Assembly (NCBI RefSeq): GCF_901827185.1
Contig: NZ_LR594671.1
Span: forward strand, 5,264,001 to 5,328,000
Length of the DNA: 64,000 nucleotides
From: Variovorax sp. PBL-E5
Lineage (GTDB): Bacteria > Pseudomonadota > Gammaproteobacteria > Burkholderiales > Burkholderiaceae_C
Reading direction: 5' to 3'
Positions 38,159-47,495 of the stretch are shown here, piece after piece. Made by a program: the position numbers and the translations under genes. The notes beneath the pieces were generated by a model, which was not told the origin of the DNA, ran no database searches, and saw only the letters and a program-made list of their open reading frames with translations. Numbering within the stretch: the first letter of the stretch is position 1; the number at the start of each line of letters is the position of its first letter.

Positions 38159-39084
38159 GCGTGCAAAGCCTCCAGCACCTTGCGCGCGACCAGGCTGCTC
38201 ACGCGCTCGTTCGATTCGACCGTCACGCCGGCGATGTGCGGCGTCAGCAGCAGATGGGGGCAGTCCGCGAAGTGCGGCGATGCGGCCAACGGCTCGGCAT
38301 CGAACACGTCGAGCGCGGCACCGCCGAGACGGCCCGCACGCAGCGCCTCGGCCAGCGCGGCTTCATCGACGATGCCGCCGCGCGAGCTGTTGATCAGCAC
38401 CGCGCCGGGCTTCATCGCCGCGATGCGCGCCGCATCGAACAGCTGGCGCGTCGAATCGACCAGCGGCACATGCAGGCTGACGACATCGGCCTCGGCCACC
38501 AGCGCGTCGAGCCCGACGCAGCGCGCGCCGCTCTCGGCGAAGGTCGGATGCGCGCCGTCCATCATCGCGTCGAAGGCGATCACCCGCATGCCGAGCGCGC
38601 GCGCCATGCCCGCCGTCAGCTGGCCGATCGAGCCGAAGCCGATCAGCCCCAGCGTCTTGCCCGAGAGCTCGCGGCCGTTCGACAACGCATGGCGCGGCCA
38701 CTGGCCGGCCGCCACGGCCGCGGTCGATGCGTAGGCGCCGCGCAGCAGCAGCATCGCACTCGCGATCACATACTCGGCCACGCTGAGCGCATTGGCGCCG
38801 GTGGCCGGGATCACCCGCATCCCGCGCGCCTCGCAGCCGGCCACGTCGATGTTGTCGAGCCCGACGCCGAGACGCCCGACCACGCGGCAGCGCGCCAGCG
38901 CAGCGAGCAGCTCGCCGCGCACCTGCGTGCGGTTGCGCACGATCAGCGCATCGGCATCGGCCGCCTCGCGATGCAGGCGCGCGCCGTCGTCGACCAGCGT
39001 CGGGTCGTACAGCACGTCGTGCTGCGCGCGCAGTTGCGCGACCGCGGCCTCGTCCATGAATTCGGCGATGACGATCCTTGTCAT
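38155..39084 (-). CDS. slcC: D-2-hydroxyacid dehydrogenase family, likely (S)-sulfolactate dehydrogenase
   Basis: NAD-dependent dehydrogenase of 309 residues, oxidising (S)-sulfolactate to sulfopyruvate in the known SlcC pathway. It has the Rossmann motif LGLIGFGSIGQL (about 147-158), the arginine in NSSRGGIVDEAAL, the Glu in FDAEPL, and the catalytic His in LTPHIAGVT. The wider family includes phosphoglycerate dehydrogenase, so the substrate is inferred from context with suyAB and comC. Ten bases separate it from suyB and its stop overlaps comC. Confidence 0.8.
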   Translation of the reverse strand: MTRIVIAEFMDEAAVAQLRAQHDVLYDPTLVDDGARLHREAADADALIVRNRTQVRGELLAALARCRVVGRLGVGLDNIDVAGCEARGMRVIPATGANALSVAEYVIASAMLLLRGAYASTAAVAAGQWPRHALSNGRELSGKTLGLIGFGSIGQLTAGMARALGMRVIAFDAMMDGAHPTFAESGARCVGLDALVAEADVVSLHVPLVDSTRQLFDAARIAAMKPGAVLINSSRGGIVDEAALAEALRAGRLGGAALDVFDAEPLAASPHFADCPHLLLTPHIAGVTVESNERVSSLVARKVLEALHA

Positions 39085-39094
39085 GCGTCGCCGC

Positions 39095-40270
39095 TCAGGC
39101 CGATTCGTACAGGCGCGTCAGCACGAACTCGCGATGGCCCAGCGCCTCCGCCGCGGTGAGCCGCCCGTTGGCGGTGCGCAGCATGCATTCGAGCAGCTGG
39201 TCGCCGGCCTGGTCGAGCGTCATCTCGCGCTGCAAGAGGCCCGCGGTGTCGACGTCGACGTGCTCGCTCATGAGACGCACGGTGCGCGGGTTGGCGCAGA
39301 TCTTGATCACCGGCAGGATCGGATTGCCGATCACGTTGCCCTGGCCGGTGGGGAAGAAATGCACCGCATAGCCCGAGGCCGCGCACAGCGTGACCATCTC
39401 GGCCGCGGCGCTCGACGAATCCATGAACCAGAGGCCGGGACCGGTCGGCATCTCGGCCTTGTCGAGCACGCCGTCGACCCTGCATTTCTTGCCGATCTTC
39501 TGGATGTTGCCGAGCGCCTTTTCCTCGATCGTCGTCAGGCCGCCCGCGATGTTGCCCTTGGTGGGTTGCGAGTCGGAGAGGTCGCTGGTCTTGTGGCGGT
39601 TGATCATGTCCTGGTAGCGGTCGAACATGAACATGAAACGTTCCTTGACCTCGGGCGTGCGGCAGCGTGCGGCCACGATGCTCTCGCCGCCGGTGATCTC
39701 GGAGGTCTCGCCGAACACCAGCGTGTTGCCGGTTTCGTAGAGCTTGTCGAAGGCGTTGCCGACGGTCGGGTTGGAGCCGCAGCCGGAGGTGGTGTCGCTC
39801 TCGCCGCACTTGGTCGAGACCCAGAGCTCGTGGATGGCGCAGGGCTCGCGCTGCTTCTCGCTGGCCGTCTGCACGAATTCGCGCGCCACCTTGCTGGCGC
39901 GCAGGATGGTGTCGTGGTCGCCATGGCCCTCGATGCCGAAGCCGGCGACCGGCTTGCCGGTGGCGGCGATGCCGTCGACCACCTTCTGCGTCCAGCTGTC
40001 CTCGATGCCGATCACGACCACCGCGGCCACGTTCGGGTTGCAGCCGGCGCCGATCAGCGTGCGGAAATGCAGGTCGAGGTCGGCGCCGAACTGCAGCCGG
40101 CCGTAGGGATGCGGGATCGCGAGCGCGCCCTTGATGTTGTGCGCGACCGCTTCGGCGGCGGCATTGGACAGGTCGTCCAGCGGCAGGATGATGACGTGGT
40201 TGCGCACGCCGACGCGGCCGTTCTCGCGCCGATAGCCGAGGAAGGTGGTGTCTTTGGAAATGACGGACAT
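39095..40270 (-). CDS. suyB: (2R)-sulfolactate sulfo-lyase subunit beta
   Basis: Large subunit of the lyase that splits (R)-sulfolactate into pyruvate and sulfite. The 391-residue UxaA/altronate-dehydratase-like chain has [20 protein letters not shown] at the start, [36 protein letters not shown] with the conserved cysteines, and [16 protein letters not shown]. Related altronate and galactarate dehydratases share the fold; a separate small subunit and two sulfolactate-type dehydrogenases beside it favour SuyB. It lies 45 bases after suyA. Confidence 0.87.
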   Translation of the reverse strand: MSVISKDTTFLGYRRENGRVGVRNHVIILPLDDLSNAAAEAVAHNIKGALAIPHPYGRLQFGADLDLHFRTLIGAGCNPNVAAVVVIGIEDSWTQKVVDGIAATGKPVAGFGIEGHGDHDTILRASKVAREFVQTASEKQREPCAIHELWVSTKCGESDTTSGCGSNPTVGNAFDKLYETGNTLVFGETSEITGGESIVAARCRTPEVKERFMFMFDRYQDMINRHKTSDLSDSQPTKGNIAGGLTTIEEKALGNIQKIGKKCRVDGVLDKAEMPTGPGLWFMDSSSAAAEMVTLCAASGYAVHFFPTGQGNVIGNPILPVIKICANPRTVRLMSEHVDVDTAGLLQREMTLDQAGDQLLECMLRTANGRLTAAEALGHREFVLTRLYESA

Positions 40271-40315
40271 GGTGGATCTCTTCGTGGATGGGGATGAAGG
40301 AGTGAACGCGCGCGC

Positions 40316-40597
40316 TTACCAGCGCTTGGTCTTGATGTTCTGCACATGGGCATGGCCGCCGGCCTTGATCGGTGCGACCACACGGCCCATGTCGATGCCG
40401 TATTTCCACACCGTGTCGCCAGGGTTCATGTCCTTCAGCGCGACCTTGTGGCCGATCGGGATGTCCTGCGTGGCGTCGACGCTGATCATCTTGTCCTCGT
40501 CCATGATCCAGCCGTTGAGCGACATGCCGGCCTTGACGCCCTCGACCACGACGACGGCCACCGTGTCCTTGGCGTCGTGCAAAACGAAATGAATCAT
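40316..40597 (-). CDS. suyA: (2R)-sulfolactate sulfo-lyase subunit alpha
   Basis: Small subunit of 93 residues with a SAF-type fold: MIHFVLHDAKDTVAVVVVEG, then ATQDIPIGHKVALKDMNPGD and WKYGIDMGRVVAPIKAG, with a C-terminal GGHAHVQNIKTKRW. The His and Asn of HVHNxxT-type motifs in this family are present as HAHVQNIKT. GGAG lies six bases before ATG 40597, which excludes the longer frame from 40651. It is the first gene of the sulfolactate unit. Confidence 0.88.
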   Translation of the reverse strand: MIHFVLHDAKDTVAVVVVEGVKAGMSLNGWIMDEDKMISVDATQDIPIGHKVALKDMNPGDTVWKYGIDMGRVVAPIKAGGHAHVQNIKTKRW

Positions 40598-40668
40598 CGT
40601 TGTCTCCTGTTTCACTGAAAGTTGCAGTGCACGGAGTGTCCGCGCTGCCATTTCCGAGTGTCAAACAG

Positions 40669-40682
40669 GTCATTCATATGAC
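40669..40682. promoter_or_regulatory. Candidate operator in the suyA-suyR intergenic region
   Basis: A perfect inverted repeat GTCAT-TCAT-ATGAC lies in the 122-base gap between divergent suyA and suyR. Its symmetry and place fit a GntR/HutC-type operator for SuyR. No second copy was found in this gap, so the support is modest. Confidence 0.4.
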
Positions 40683-40719
40683 TTGAAGGAGTCTTGGGTA
40701 GGCAACGACAATCGACCGC

Positions 40720-41490
40720 ATGAGCCCACCGAGCGCCGCGACCATCTTCAGGCCGATCTCCCCCGGTACGGCCGATGCGCCGCTGTACCGCGTGGTCAAG
40801 CGCTCGCTGTTGCGCGCGATCGAATCGGGGCGCTACCCGGCCGGCGCGGTGCTGCCGAGCGAAGCCGAACTGTCGGCCGCGCTGCGCGTCTCGGTCGGCA
40901 CGCTGCGCCATGCGGTGGACGACCTGGTCGCCGAGCACATCCTGGTGCGCCGACAGGGCCGCGGCACCTTCGTCGCGCTGCATGATTCCGACCGCTTCAT
41001 GTTCCAGTTCTTCCACGTCGAGCGCAGCGACGGCGTGCGCCACGTGCCGCAGCTCGAACTGGTCGCGTTCGAGCGCGTGCGCATGGACGAAGAACCCGCG
41101 CAGGCGCTGGGCCGCAAGCCCGGCGAGCCGGCCTTCCAGATCGACAACCGGCTGCTGCTGCAAGGCCGCGCCGTGATCCACGACCGCCTCACGCTGCCGG
41201 TACTGCTGTTCAAGGGCCTCACAGAAAAGCGCTTTCGCGAACGCACGAATACGATCTACCACCTCTATCAGACCGAGTTCGGCATCACCGTGACGCGGGC
41301 GCGCGAAAGAGCGCGCGCGGTGGCGGCCGACCGCAGCGCGATGCGCATGCTCGGCATCGCGTCCGGCGCGCCGGTGATGGAGGTGCGGCGCACGGCACTG
41401 ACCTTCGGCGACAAGCCGGTGGAGTACCGCGTGTCGACCATCGACACGGCGCACCACGAATACGTGCACCTGCTGTCGAGGCCCGCATAG
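40720..41490 (+). CDS. suyR: GntR family (HutC subfamily) regulator of the sulfolactate genes
   Basis: Repressor-type regulator of 256 residues: N-terminal GntR winged helix (ESGRYPAGAVLPSEAELSAA with the family P-S-E block, then GTLRHAVDDLVAEHIL and RQGRGTFV), and a C-terminal UTRA effector domain (about 95-250) ending HHEYVHLLSR. It is divergent from suyA, the arrangement seen for SuyR in known sulfolactate loci, so the effector is probably sulfolactate or an intermediate (inference). Confidence 0.85.
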   Translation: MSPPSAATIFRPISPGTADAPLYRVVKRSLLRAIESGRYPAGAVLPSEAELSAALRVSVGTLRHAVDDLVAEHILVRRQGRGTFVALHDSDRFMFQFFHVERSDGVRHVPQLELVAFERVRMDEEPAQALGRKPGEPAFQIDNRLLLQGRAVIHDRLTLPVLLFKGLTEKRFRERTNTIYHLYQTEFGITVTRARERARAVAADRSAMRMLGIASGAPVMEVRRTALTFGDKPVEYRVSTIDTAHHEYVHLLSRPA

Positions 41491-41652
41491 CCTTGTGCGC
41501 CGCGGCGGCCATTCGCCGCGCCGCTTGCATGCCCCGCCGCGTCGGACGATGATGCGTCGGCGAGCGGGCCGCGTCACCTGCCGCGATCCACGTCCCGCCG
41601 CCCCGACGCAGGCCGCTGTCGAGCCCGACGCACCGGGCTCAGGGAGATGTCG

Positions 41653-42399
41653 ATGTTCGAACTCGAAGCCCTCGACCGCCGCCGCGCCCTGCTGCTTGCA
41701 GGCGGCGCCCTGGTACTGGCCACGGTGCCATATGCACGTCGCACGTTCGCACAGCCGGCAGGCGGCGCGAAGCCGCGCATCGGCGTCATCGGCTCGGGCC
41801 ACATCGGCGGCACCATCGGCAGGCTGTGGGTCAAGGCCGGCCATCCGGTGCTGTTCTCGTCGCGCCATCCGGAGGAACTCAAGGACCTCGTGGCCGGCCT
41901 CGGTCCGCTGGCCAGCGCCGGCACCGTGGCGCAGGCGGTCGACTTCGGCGACGTGCTGTTCGTCGCCCTCCCGTACGGCGCATTGCCGCAACTCGGGAAG
42001 GACTACGGCAACGCGTTCAAGGGCAAGGTCGCGCTCGATGCCTGCAACGCCGTGAGCGGCCGCGACGGCGCGATCGCGGAAGAGGTGGAACGCGACGGCA
42101 TCGGCGTCACTTCGCAGAAGTACCTGCCCGGCTCGCGCGTGGTGCGCGCGTTCAACACGATGTCCTACATGATCTTCGCGCGCGAGGCGAACCGGCCCGA
42201 TCCGAAGCTCGCGATCCCGATCGCCGGCGACGATGCCGCCGCGGTGCAGACGGCGGCGGCGCTGGTGCGCGATGCCGGCTTCGATCCGGTGATCGTCGGC
42301 AAGCTGGCGGATGCGCGCCGCTTCCAGCGCGGCAACCCGGGCTACGGCCAATCGGTGACCGCATCCGAACTCAGGCAGAAGCTGTCGCTGCCTTCATGA
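41653..42399 (+). CDS. Tat-exported NAD(P)-binding protein, F420-dependent reductase-like
   Basis: Protein of 248 residues with a twin-arginine-type leader ([19 protein letters not shown], cleavage near TFAQPA) followed by a Rossmann domain PRIGVIGSGHIGGTIGRLWV of the NADP oxidoreductase, coenzyme F420-dependent, family. Middle segments GDVLFVALPYGALPQL and VRAFNTMSYMIF match that family. Periplasmic export of a nucleotide-binding oxidoreductase is unusual. AGGGAG fits ATG 41653; ATG 41647 is too close to it. The stop overlaps the next gene by four bases. Substrate unknown. Confidence 0.78.
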   Translation: MFELEALDRRRALLLAGGALVLATVPYARRTFAQPAGGAKPRIGVIGSGHIGGTIGRLWVKAGHPVLFSSRHPEELKDLVAGLGPLASAGTVAQAVDFGDVLFVALPYGALPQLGKDYGNAFKGKVALDACNAVSGRDGAIAEEVERDGIGVTSQKYLPGSRVVRAFNTMSYMIFAREANRPDPKLAIPIAGDDAAAVQTAAALVRDAGFDPVIVGKLADARRFQRGNPGYGQSVTASELRQKLSLPS

Positions 42400-43718
42400 C
42401 CCTGCTGCATCGCGCGCTGCGTGGGGCGGTCCCGGCCACCCCTCAGGAGCTCGCGGCGGCGTTGTGGTCCTTCGCGTATTTCTTCGCGCTGCTGGCCGGC
42501 TATTACGTGCTGCGGCCGCTGCGCGACCAGATGGGCATCGCGGGCGGCGTGAGGAACCTGCCGTGGCTGTTCACCGCAACCTTCGTGACCCTGCTGGTGG
42601 CGCAGCCGCTCTACGGCGCGCTGGTGGCGAGGCTGCCGCGCGCGCACTTCATTCCGGTGGTCTACCACTTCTTCGCACTGAACCTCGCCGTGTTCTGGCT
42701 GCTGCTGATCTTCGGCATCGCGCCGGCCATCGTGGCGCGCGTGTTCTTCGTCTGGGTCAGCGTGTTCAACCTCTTTGCGGTCGCGGTGTTCTGGTCGTTC
42801 ATGGCGGACCTCTTCACCAGCGAGCAGGGCAAGCGCCTGTTCGGCTTCATCGGTGCGGGCGGCACGGCGGGTGCGCTGCTCGGACCGGTCATCACGATCG
42901 CGCTGTCGGTGCCGCTCGGTCCGGCCAACCTGCTGATCGTCGCCATCGTGTTCCTCGAACTGGCGGTGCTGTGCGTGCATCGGCTCGAGCGCAGCGCGAC
43001 GGCGCGGCCCGAGGATCGCGCGCTGCAGCCGGACGCGCGCAAGGTCGGCGGCAGTGCGTTCGCCGCCTTGCCCGAGCTGATGCGATCGCCCTATCTGCTC
43101 GGTGTCGCGGCATGGGTCAGCCTGTTGTCCTTCGGCGCGACCACGCTGTATTTCGCGCAGGCCCATGTGGTCGCCGCGGAGGTCCATGGTGCCGGCGCGC
43201 AGACGCGCATCTTTGCGAGCATCGACCTCGCGGTCGGGCTGCTGTCGCTGGCGACGCAGGTCTTCGCGACCGGCCGGCTGCTCAAGCGCTTCGGCACGGG
43301 CGCGGCGGCCGGCGCGTTGCCGGCGGTGTATGTGGCCGGCTTCGCGGCGCTGGCGCTGATGCCAGTGCTTTCCGTCGTCGTGGTCGTGCAGGTGGCGCAG
43401 CGCTGGATGAACTTCGCGCTGGCCAATCCGGCGCGGCAGGTGTTCTTCACCGTGGTGGACCGCGAAGAGAAATACAAGGCGAAGAACCTGATCGACGTCG
43501 TCGTCTATCGCGGATCGGATGCGCTCTACGGCTGGGTGTTCGACAGCGCGCAGGCGCTCGGGTTGAAGCTCGGCGCGATCGCGCTGTGCGCGCTGCCGGT
43601 AGCGGCCGGATGGCTGGTGCTGTCGGCTGCGCTGGGAAGGGTGCAGGAGCGGCGCGCGGCCCGGTTGGCCGGCGACGCCGAGCGCGACGGGCCATTGCCG
43701 GCGCGCAATCAAAGCTAG
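42396..43718 (+). CDS. NTP/NDP exchange transporter-like membrane protein (MFS-related)
   Basis: Inner-membrane protein of 440 residues with about 12 hydrophobic spans. Segments YFFALLAGYYVLRPLRDQMG near the N-terminus and FWSFMADLFTSEQGKRLFGFIGAGGTAGALLGP are characteristic of the ATP:ADP antiporter (AAA/Npt)-like branch found in free-living proteobacteria, and NPARQVFFTVVDREEKYKAKN near the C-terminus supports it. Whether it moves nucleotides is unknown; in non-parasitic bacteria these homologues are uncharacterised. It is coupled by ATGA to the Tat-exported oxidoreductase. Confidence 0.82.
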   Translation: MTLLHRALRGAVPATPQELAAALWSFAYFFALLAGYYVLRPLRDQMGIAGGVRNLPWLFTATFVTLLVAQPLYGALVARLPRAHFIPVVYHFFALNLAVFWLLLIFGIAPAIVARVFFVWVSVFNLFAVAVFWSFMADLFTSEQGKRLFGFIGAGGTAGALLGPVITIALSVPLGPANLLIVAIVFLELAVLCVHRLERSATARPEDRALQPDARKVGGSAFAALPELMRSPYLLGVAAWVSLLSFGATTLYFAQAHVVAAEVHGAGAQTRIFASIDLAVGLLSLATQVFATGRLLKRFGTGAAAGALPAVYVAGFAALALMPVLSVVVVVQVAQRWMNFALANPARQVFFTVVDREEKYKAKNLIDVVVYRGSDALYGWVFDSAQALGLKLGAIALCALPVAAGWLVLSAALGRVQERRAARLAGDAERDGPLPARNQS

Positions 43719-43725
43719 GGACGGC

Positions 43726-44247
43726 TCAGAACGGAATATCGTCATCCATGTCGTCGAACCCCGACGACGACTTCGCAGGCGCCTGGCGCGGCGCCGCTGC
43801 AGGCGCACGGGGCGCTGCCGCGGGCGGGCGCGAATAGCCGCCGCCACCCCCACCACCACCGCCTTGCGAATAGCCACCGTCGTCGTCCCCGCCCGACGGC
43901 CCGCCCTGCCCTTGCCGGCTGCCCAGCATCTGCATCTGGTCGACACGGATGTCGGTCGCGTACTTCTCGACGCCGTCCTTGTCGGTGTACTTGCGCGTAC
44001 GGATCTGGCCTTCGATGTAGACCTGCGAGCCCTTGCGCAGGTACTGCGCGGCGATCTCGGCCAGCCGGCCGTTGAACACCAGGCGGTGCCACTCGGTGGC
44101 CTCGCGCATTTCGCCGCTCTGCTTGTCCTTCCACTTGTCGGTGGTGGCAAGGGTCGCGTTGCAGACCTGGTCGCCGCTGGGGAAGGTGCGTGTTTCCGGG
44201 TCGCGCCCGAGATTGCCGACGAGGATGACTTTGTTGACCGATGCCAT
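43726..44247 (-). CDS. ssb: Single-stranded DNA-binding protein
   Basis: Tetrameric ssDNA-binding protein needed for replication and repair. The 173 residues have the OB fold ([19 protein letters not shown], then [29 protein letters not shown]), a flexible Gly-, Pro- and Ala-rich linker with a run of nine glycines, and the acidic interaction tip DDMDDDIPF. The start at 44247 follows the conserved [11 protein letters not shown]. It is convergent with the upstream transporter gene (7 bases between stops). uvrA lies 3.4 kb away on the other side of clcA and the RM genes; the ssb-uvrA neighbourhood is common, here interrupted. Confidence 0.97.
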   Translation of the reverse strand: MASVNKVILVGNLGRDPETRTFPSGDQVCNATLATTDKWKDKQSGEMREATEWHRLVFNGRLAEIAAQYLRKGSQVYIEGQIRTRKYTDKDGVEKYATDIRVDQMQMLGSRQGQGGPSGGDDDGGYSQGGGGGGGGGYSRPPAAAPRAPAAAPRQAPAKSSSGFDDMDDDIPF

Positions 44248-44333
44248 GTGCACTGCCCCTGATGAATGGTTGAAGAGGAGGAAAGCGAAGATTGTGCCGC
44301 ATGCCGAGCGGCGAGAATCTGGCCCCTGTGACC

Positions 44334-45752
44334 ATGAACCGCGAACCCGACTTCCTCGAGAACCTCCGTGCCGAACTGTCGAGCGGCCGCATCTGGCTCG
44401 ACCGCGCCATCGTGCTGGCCTACGCGGCGGCCGCGGGCCTGTTCGTGGTCGCGCTCAGCCTGTCGACCACCTGGGTCTTCGATCGCTTCCAGCAGGGCTT
44501 CGAGCGCTGGCCCTGGGCCGTGCTGGTCTGGACCCCGGCCGTGACGGCCGGCATCGCCTGGGCCACGCGGCGCTGGTTTCCGGGCGCCAGCGGCTCGGGC
44601 ATCCCGCAGGTCAAGGCGGCGCTGGACCCGGCCATGCCGCCCGAGCGGCGCTGGCTGATGGTCTCGCTGCGGCTCACGGTGGCCAAGATCGGCCTGGCGG
44701 TGGCCGGCTTCGCGGCGGGACTCTCGATCGGCCGCGAAGGGCCGGCGGTGCAGGTCGCGGCCGGCGTGATGCAGCACGCGCGCCGCTGGCTCTCGCCGGC
44801 CACGACGATCGATGCGCGCGCGCTGCTGCTGGCGGGCGGCGCGGCCGGCATCGCGGCGGCCTTCAACGCGCCGCTGGCCGGCGTGCTGTTCGCGATCGAG
44901 GAACTGGCGGGCCAGCTCGAGTCGCGCGCCAGCGGCTTGATCATCACGGCCATCGTGCTGGCCGGCCTGGTCGCCGTCTCGGTGTTCGGCAACGTGAGCT
45001 ATTTCGGCGTGATCAAGGTGCCGCGCACCGGCTGGGAACTGCTCGCGCCGGGGCTGCTGGTGGCGCTGGCGAGCGGCGCCGCGGGCGGGATCTTCTCGCG
45101 GCTCTTCGTCGCCTCGCTGACCGGCGCGCCGGGGCGGCTGAACCGCTGGCGCGCGCGCTGGCCGATCCGCTTCGCCGCGGCCGGCGGGCTCGTGGTCGCG
45201 ATCATCGGCCTGGCCACCGGCGGCGTGACCTTCGGCGCCGGCTCGGAAGCCGTCAAGCGCATGCTCGCGGGCCATGACGAGCTGACGCCGCTCTACACGC
45301 TGCTCAAGTTCATCGCCACCTGGATCACGGCCTGGTGCGGCGTGCCCGGCGGCCTGTTCGCGCCGGCGCTGTCGATCGGCGCGGGCATCGGCGACGCCAT
45401 CGCGCAGCTCGCCGGCCCCGCGCTCGGCCCGGCACTGATCGCGCTCGGCATGGCCGGCTTCCTGGCCGCCGTGACGCAGGCGCCGCTGACCGCCTTCATC
45501 ATCGTGATGGAAATGGTCGACGGCCATTCGATGGTGCTGAGCCTGATGGCCTGCGCGATGCTGGCCAGCCTGGTGTCGCGCATGATCGGGCGGCCGCTGT
45601 ACGAAACGCTGTCGCAGTACCTGGTGGCGAATGCGATTTCAAAGCCCGCGACAGAATCCATCAGCGTGCCAGAATCCGGCGCGTCAACTTCACACGACTC
45701 AGCTCATGCCGGTCACGCGCAACCGCCTCGATCCAACGAAGCTCAACCATGA
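44334..45752 (+). CDS. clcA: ClC-type chloride channel/antiporter, C-terminus altered by adjacent insertion
   Basis: Inner-membrane Cl-/H+ antiporter or channel, 472 residues with the ClC signatures [14 protein letters not shown] (with the gating glutamate) and GGLFAP, plus about 12 hydrophobic helices. ATG at 44334 ([15 protein letters not shown]) is preferred over 44292. The last 35 or so residues (from about SKPATESIS to RSNEAQP) are Ser/His/Pro-rich, not ClC-like, and overlap the start of the restriction gene by 47 bases, suggesting the native stop was lost when the RM pair arrived. Confidence 0.9.
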   Translation: MNREPDFLENLRAELSSGRIWLDRAIVLAYAAAAGLFVVALSLSTTWVFDRFQQGFERWPWAVLVWTPAVTAGIAWATRRWFPGASGSGIPQVKAALDPAMPPERRWLMVSLRLTVAKIGLAVAGFAAGLSIGREGPAVQVAAGVMQHARRWLSPATTIDARALLLAGGAAGIAAAFNAPLAGVLFAIEELAGQLESRASGLIITAIVLAGLVAVSVFGNVSYFGVIKVPRTGWELLAPGLLVALASGAAGGIFSRLFVASLTGAPGRLNRWRARWPIRFAAAGGLVVAIIGLATGGVTFGAGSEAVKRMLAGHDELTPLYTLLKFIATWITAWCGVPGGLFAPALSIGAGIGDAIAQLAGPALGPALIALGMAGFLAAVTQAPLTAFIIVMEMVDGHSMVLSLMACAMLASLVSRMIGRPLYETLSQYLVANAISKPATESISVPESGASTSHDSAHAGHAQPPRSNEAQP

Positions 45753-46308
45753 GCTGGCGCTTCCATTTCAATTGCGGATCCAGGATTTTCTGTCGGCAAC
45801 GCAGGACGTCTACGACTTCTTCTTTGACGTGAACTCCAATCTGGCTGCGAAAGGTCTCGATCGACTCGACGACATGCTGCGGCCGGCGATCATGTCGGGA
45901 CTCTTGTCCGACATGCTGACCGCAAGTCTGGCCAAGCACTCACGCACGCTGACGGTGAATGAATACTTCAACGGCCATCCGGACCTCGTGGTGCGTGGGC
46001 ACTACGCTGGCAATGCGGCCAAGGCAGGAGAGCATGGCGTCGAGATCAAGACCACAAGAAAACGTGGTGGAGCGGTCGACACACATGGGGCACGAAATCA
46101 ATGGATGTGCGTCTTCGTGTATGCGGTCGACGACAAGACCGAACCGGCGATCGATCGATCGCCACTTGCCTTTACTGAGATTTATCTCGGCGAAGTGCGC
46201 ATTGAGGACTTCAGAAAGAACGCTCGAGGCGAGTTGGGTACGCGCACTGCAACACTGCACGCAGAAGGCATCGCCAATCTTCGAAAAAAATGGATCTATC
46301 GCGCCTGA
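45706..46308 (+). CDS. Putative type II restriction endonuclease, PD-(D/E)XK type
   Basis: A 200-residue protein next to a DNA methyltransferase. It carries a plausible nuclease core: P92-D93 in GHPDLVVRG, then E113-I-K115 in GVEIKTT, i.e. PD...ExK at ordinary spacing. It is not similar to a family I can name, and identity rests on this motif and on the tail-to-tail methylase (13-base overlap). Lower GC than the flanking genes. No ribosome site is evident at ATG 45706, and an upstream in-frame ATG at 45631 adds 25 residues inside clcA; expression may depend on clcA transcription. Confidence 0.68.
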   Translation: MPVTRNRLDPTKLNHELALPFQLRIQDFLSATQDVYDFFFDVNSNLAAKGLDRLDDMLRPAIMSGLLSDMLTASLAKHSRTLTVNEYFNGHPDLVVRGHYAGNAAKAGEHGVEIKTTRKRGGAVDTHGARNQWMCVFVYAVDDKTEPAIDRSPLAFTEIYLGEVRIEDFRKNARGELGTRTATLHAEGIANLRKKWIYRA

Positions 46309-47459
46309 CCGCGTCGCTCGCTGTCTTCCGCGATGGTCAATGCAGCGAGTTTCGGTAGCGCTGCGGTTGCGATCTTGAAGTAGCTTGGATCCCGTTCGAT
46401 ACCGATACTTTCATAGCCAACGGCCTCGGCGGCAGCCAAGGTCGATGCAGCGCCGGCAAAGGGATCCAGGACGACACCCTGACCCAGGGGCAAGACCCCA
46501 CGGACGAGTTTTCGAAGAAAAGCTTGCGGCTTGAGGCTTGGGTGGGGCGCATGCTTTCTCTCGGAGGCACGCGTAGGTGCGGATTCGATCACGTCACCAA
46601 ATGGCCTGCCGGAAGAAATGCGGCGGAATCCGCCCGTTCCCCACTTGCGCAAGTTGTCCTGAACTCGCCCGTCCAGCGGCTTGCGAAACATCAGCCAGGG
46701 TTCCCACATGGACCGAGGCATGACGCTCACACCATCGAATTCGACATGCGCCGCCTTGGGCCGATCACCGCCTCGCATGGTCATCACCAAACGGACGATT
46801 TCGCCACGGCGCTCCAGTCCTGAACGGCTCAATGCCCCGGACACCAGATAAGAAAGCAACGGATTGCTGGCGACGACGACGTTGGCGCCTGGAACGAGCA
46901 CACGCATCAAGTCTCGGCCCCAGGCCAGGAAGAATCTCTCGAGTTCCAGGAGTTCCGATGGCTTCAGAACGGTGAAGCGAGGCAAGGGCGCGCGCTGGGA
47001 ACCGTCAAAGCTCGGAGGAATCCGCCAGACGCCGCCTCTGCCTTCCCTCAGCTTGGCTTGTTCAGTCGGCGTGTATTCCAGGAGCCCATAGGGGGGATCC
47101 GTCACCACAGCGTGAACCGAGTTGGGAGGCTGGACGCCGAGCCACGTCATGCAGTCGTTCAGATGAAGTGTCGCGCCCCCGAATTGGAAGCAAGTCGGCG
47201 GGGGAGACGGCGCAGCGTCACGCGGTGCGGCATTGAACCCCGCAAGGGCATACTGCGCCCGCTCCATGCGAGCAAACAATGCCGGCGTATTCAGCTGAAG
47301 GTATGAGCGAATCGAGGACGGTGCGACCTCCCCGATCAATGCGCTCACGTCCCGGGTGATCTGTTGAACGCTTGCCCCGCCGTTTCGGCCCTCCAATGCG
47401 CTGACAATCGCATCCCTCACTTCGCCCGGTCGTCTGCGCACTTGTGGAACTCCATGCAT
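46296..47459 (-). CDS. DNA methyltransferase (beta-class, N6-adenine or N4-cytosine) with N-terminal winged helix
   Basis: Modification enzyme of the RM pair, 387 residues. Motif IV TDPPYG (DPPY at 121-124) precedes motif I LDPFAGAAST (331-340) and ERDPSYF, the order of beta-group amino-methyltransferases. DPPY favours adenine N6, but N4 is possible. The first 75 residues (DAIVSALEGRNGGASVQQI and following) form a separate helix-turn-helix/winged-helix-like region (HARE-HTH type), which could bind DNA or regulate. Start ATG at 47459 lies only about eight bases after the likely transcription start. A perfect palindrome overlaps its promoter. Confidence 0.87.
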   Translation of the reverse strand: MHGVPQVRRRPGEVRDAIVSALEGRNGGASVQQITRDVSALIGEVAPSSIRSYLQLNTPALFARMERAQYALAGFNAAPRDAAPSPPPTCFQFGGATLHLNDCMTWLGVQPPNSVHAVVTDPPYGLLEYTPTEQAKLREGRGGVWRIPPSFDGSQRAPLPRFTVLKPSELLELERFFLAWGRDLMRVLVPGANVVVASNPLLSYLVSGALSRSGLERRGEIVRLVMTMRGGDRPKAAHVEFDGVSVMPRSMWEPWLMFRKPLDGRVQDNLRKWGTGGFRRISSGRPFGDVIESAPTRASERKHAPHPSLKPQAFLRKLVRGVLPLGQGVVLDPFAGAASTLAAAEAVGYESIGIERDPSYFKIATAALPKLAALTIAEDSERRGQAR

Positions 47460-47473
47460 TTGATGAAATGTGG

Positions 47474-47495
47474 ATTGTAGACGTCCAGACGTCTA
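47474..47495 (-). promoter_or_regulatory. Methylase promoter with palindromic operator
   Basis: On the minus strand, a TACAAT -10 box (47474-47479) is overlapped by the palindrome TAGACGTC-CA-GACGTCTA (47478-47495), with perfect 8-base arms. It contains two GACGTC sites two bases apart. The spot, between -35 and -10 of the methylase gene, is where a repressor or self-methylation would act. Confidence 0.6.

Noticed and set aside
39095..40597. Altronate or galactarate dehydratase as the name for the suyAB pair
   Set aside because: The fold is shared, but a separate 93-residue small subunit, two sulfolactate-type dehydrogenases and the GntR context fit sulfo-lyase better; no uronate genes are near.
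42342..45527. A 1061-codon minus frame across the carrier, ssb and clcA genes
   Set aside because: It covers three well-supported genes in the wrong frame or strand and has repetitive Arg/His/Gln composition.
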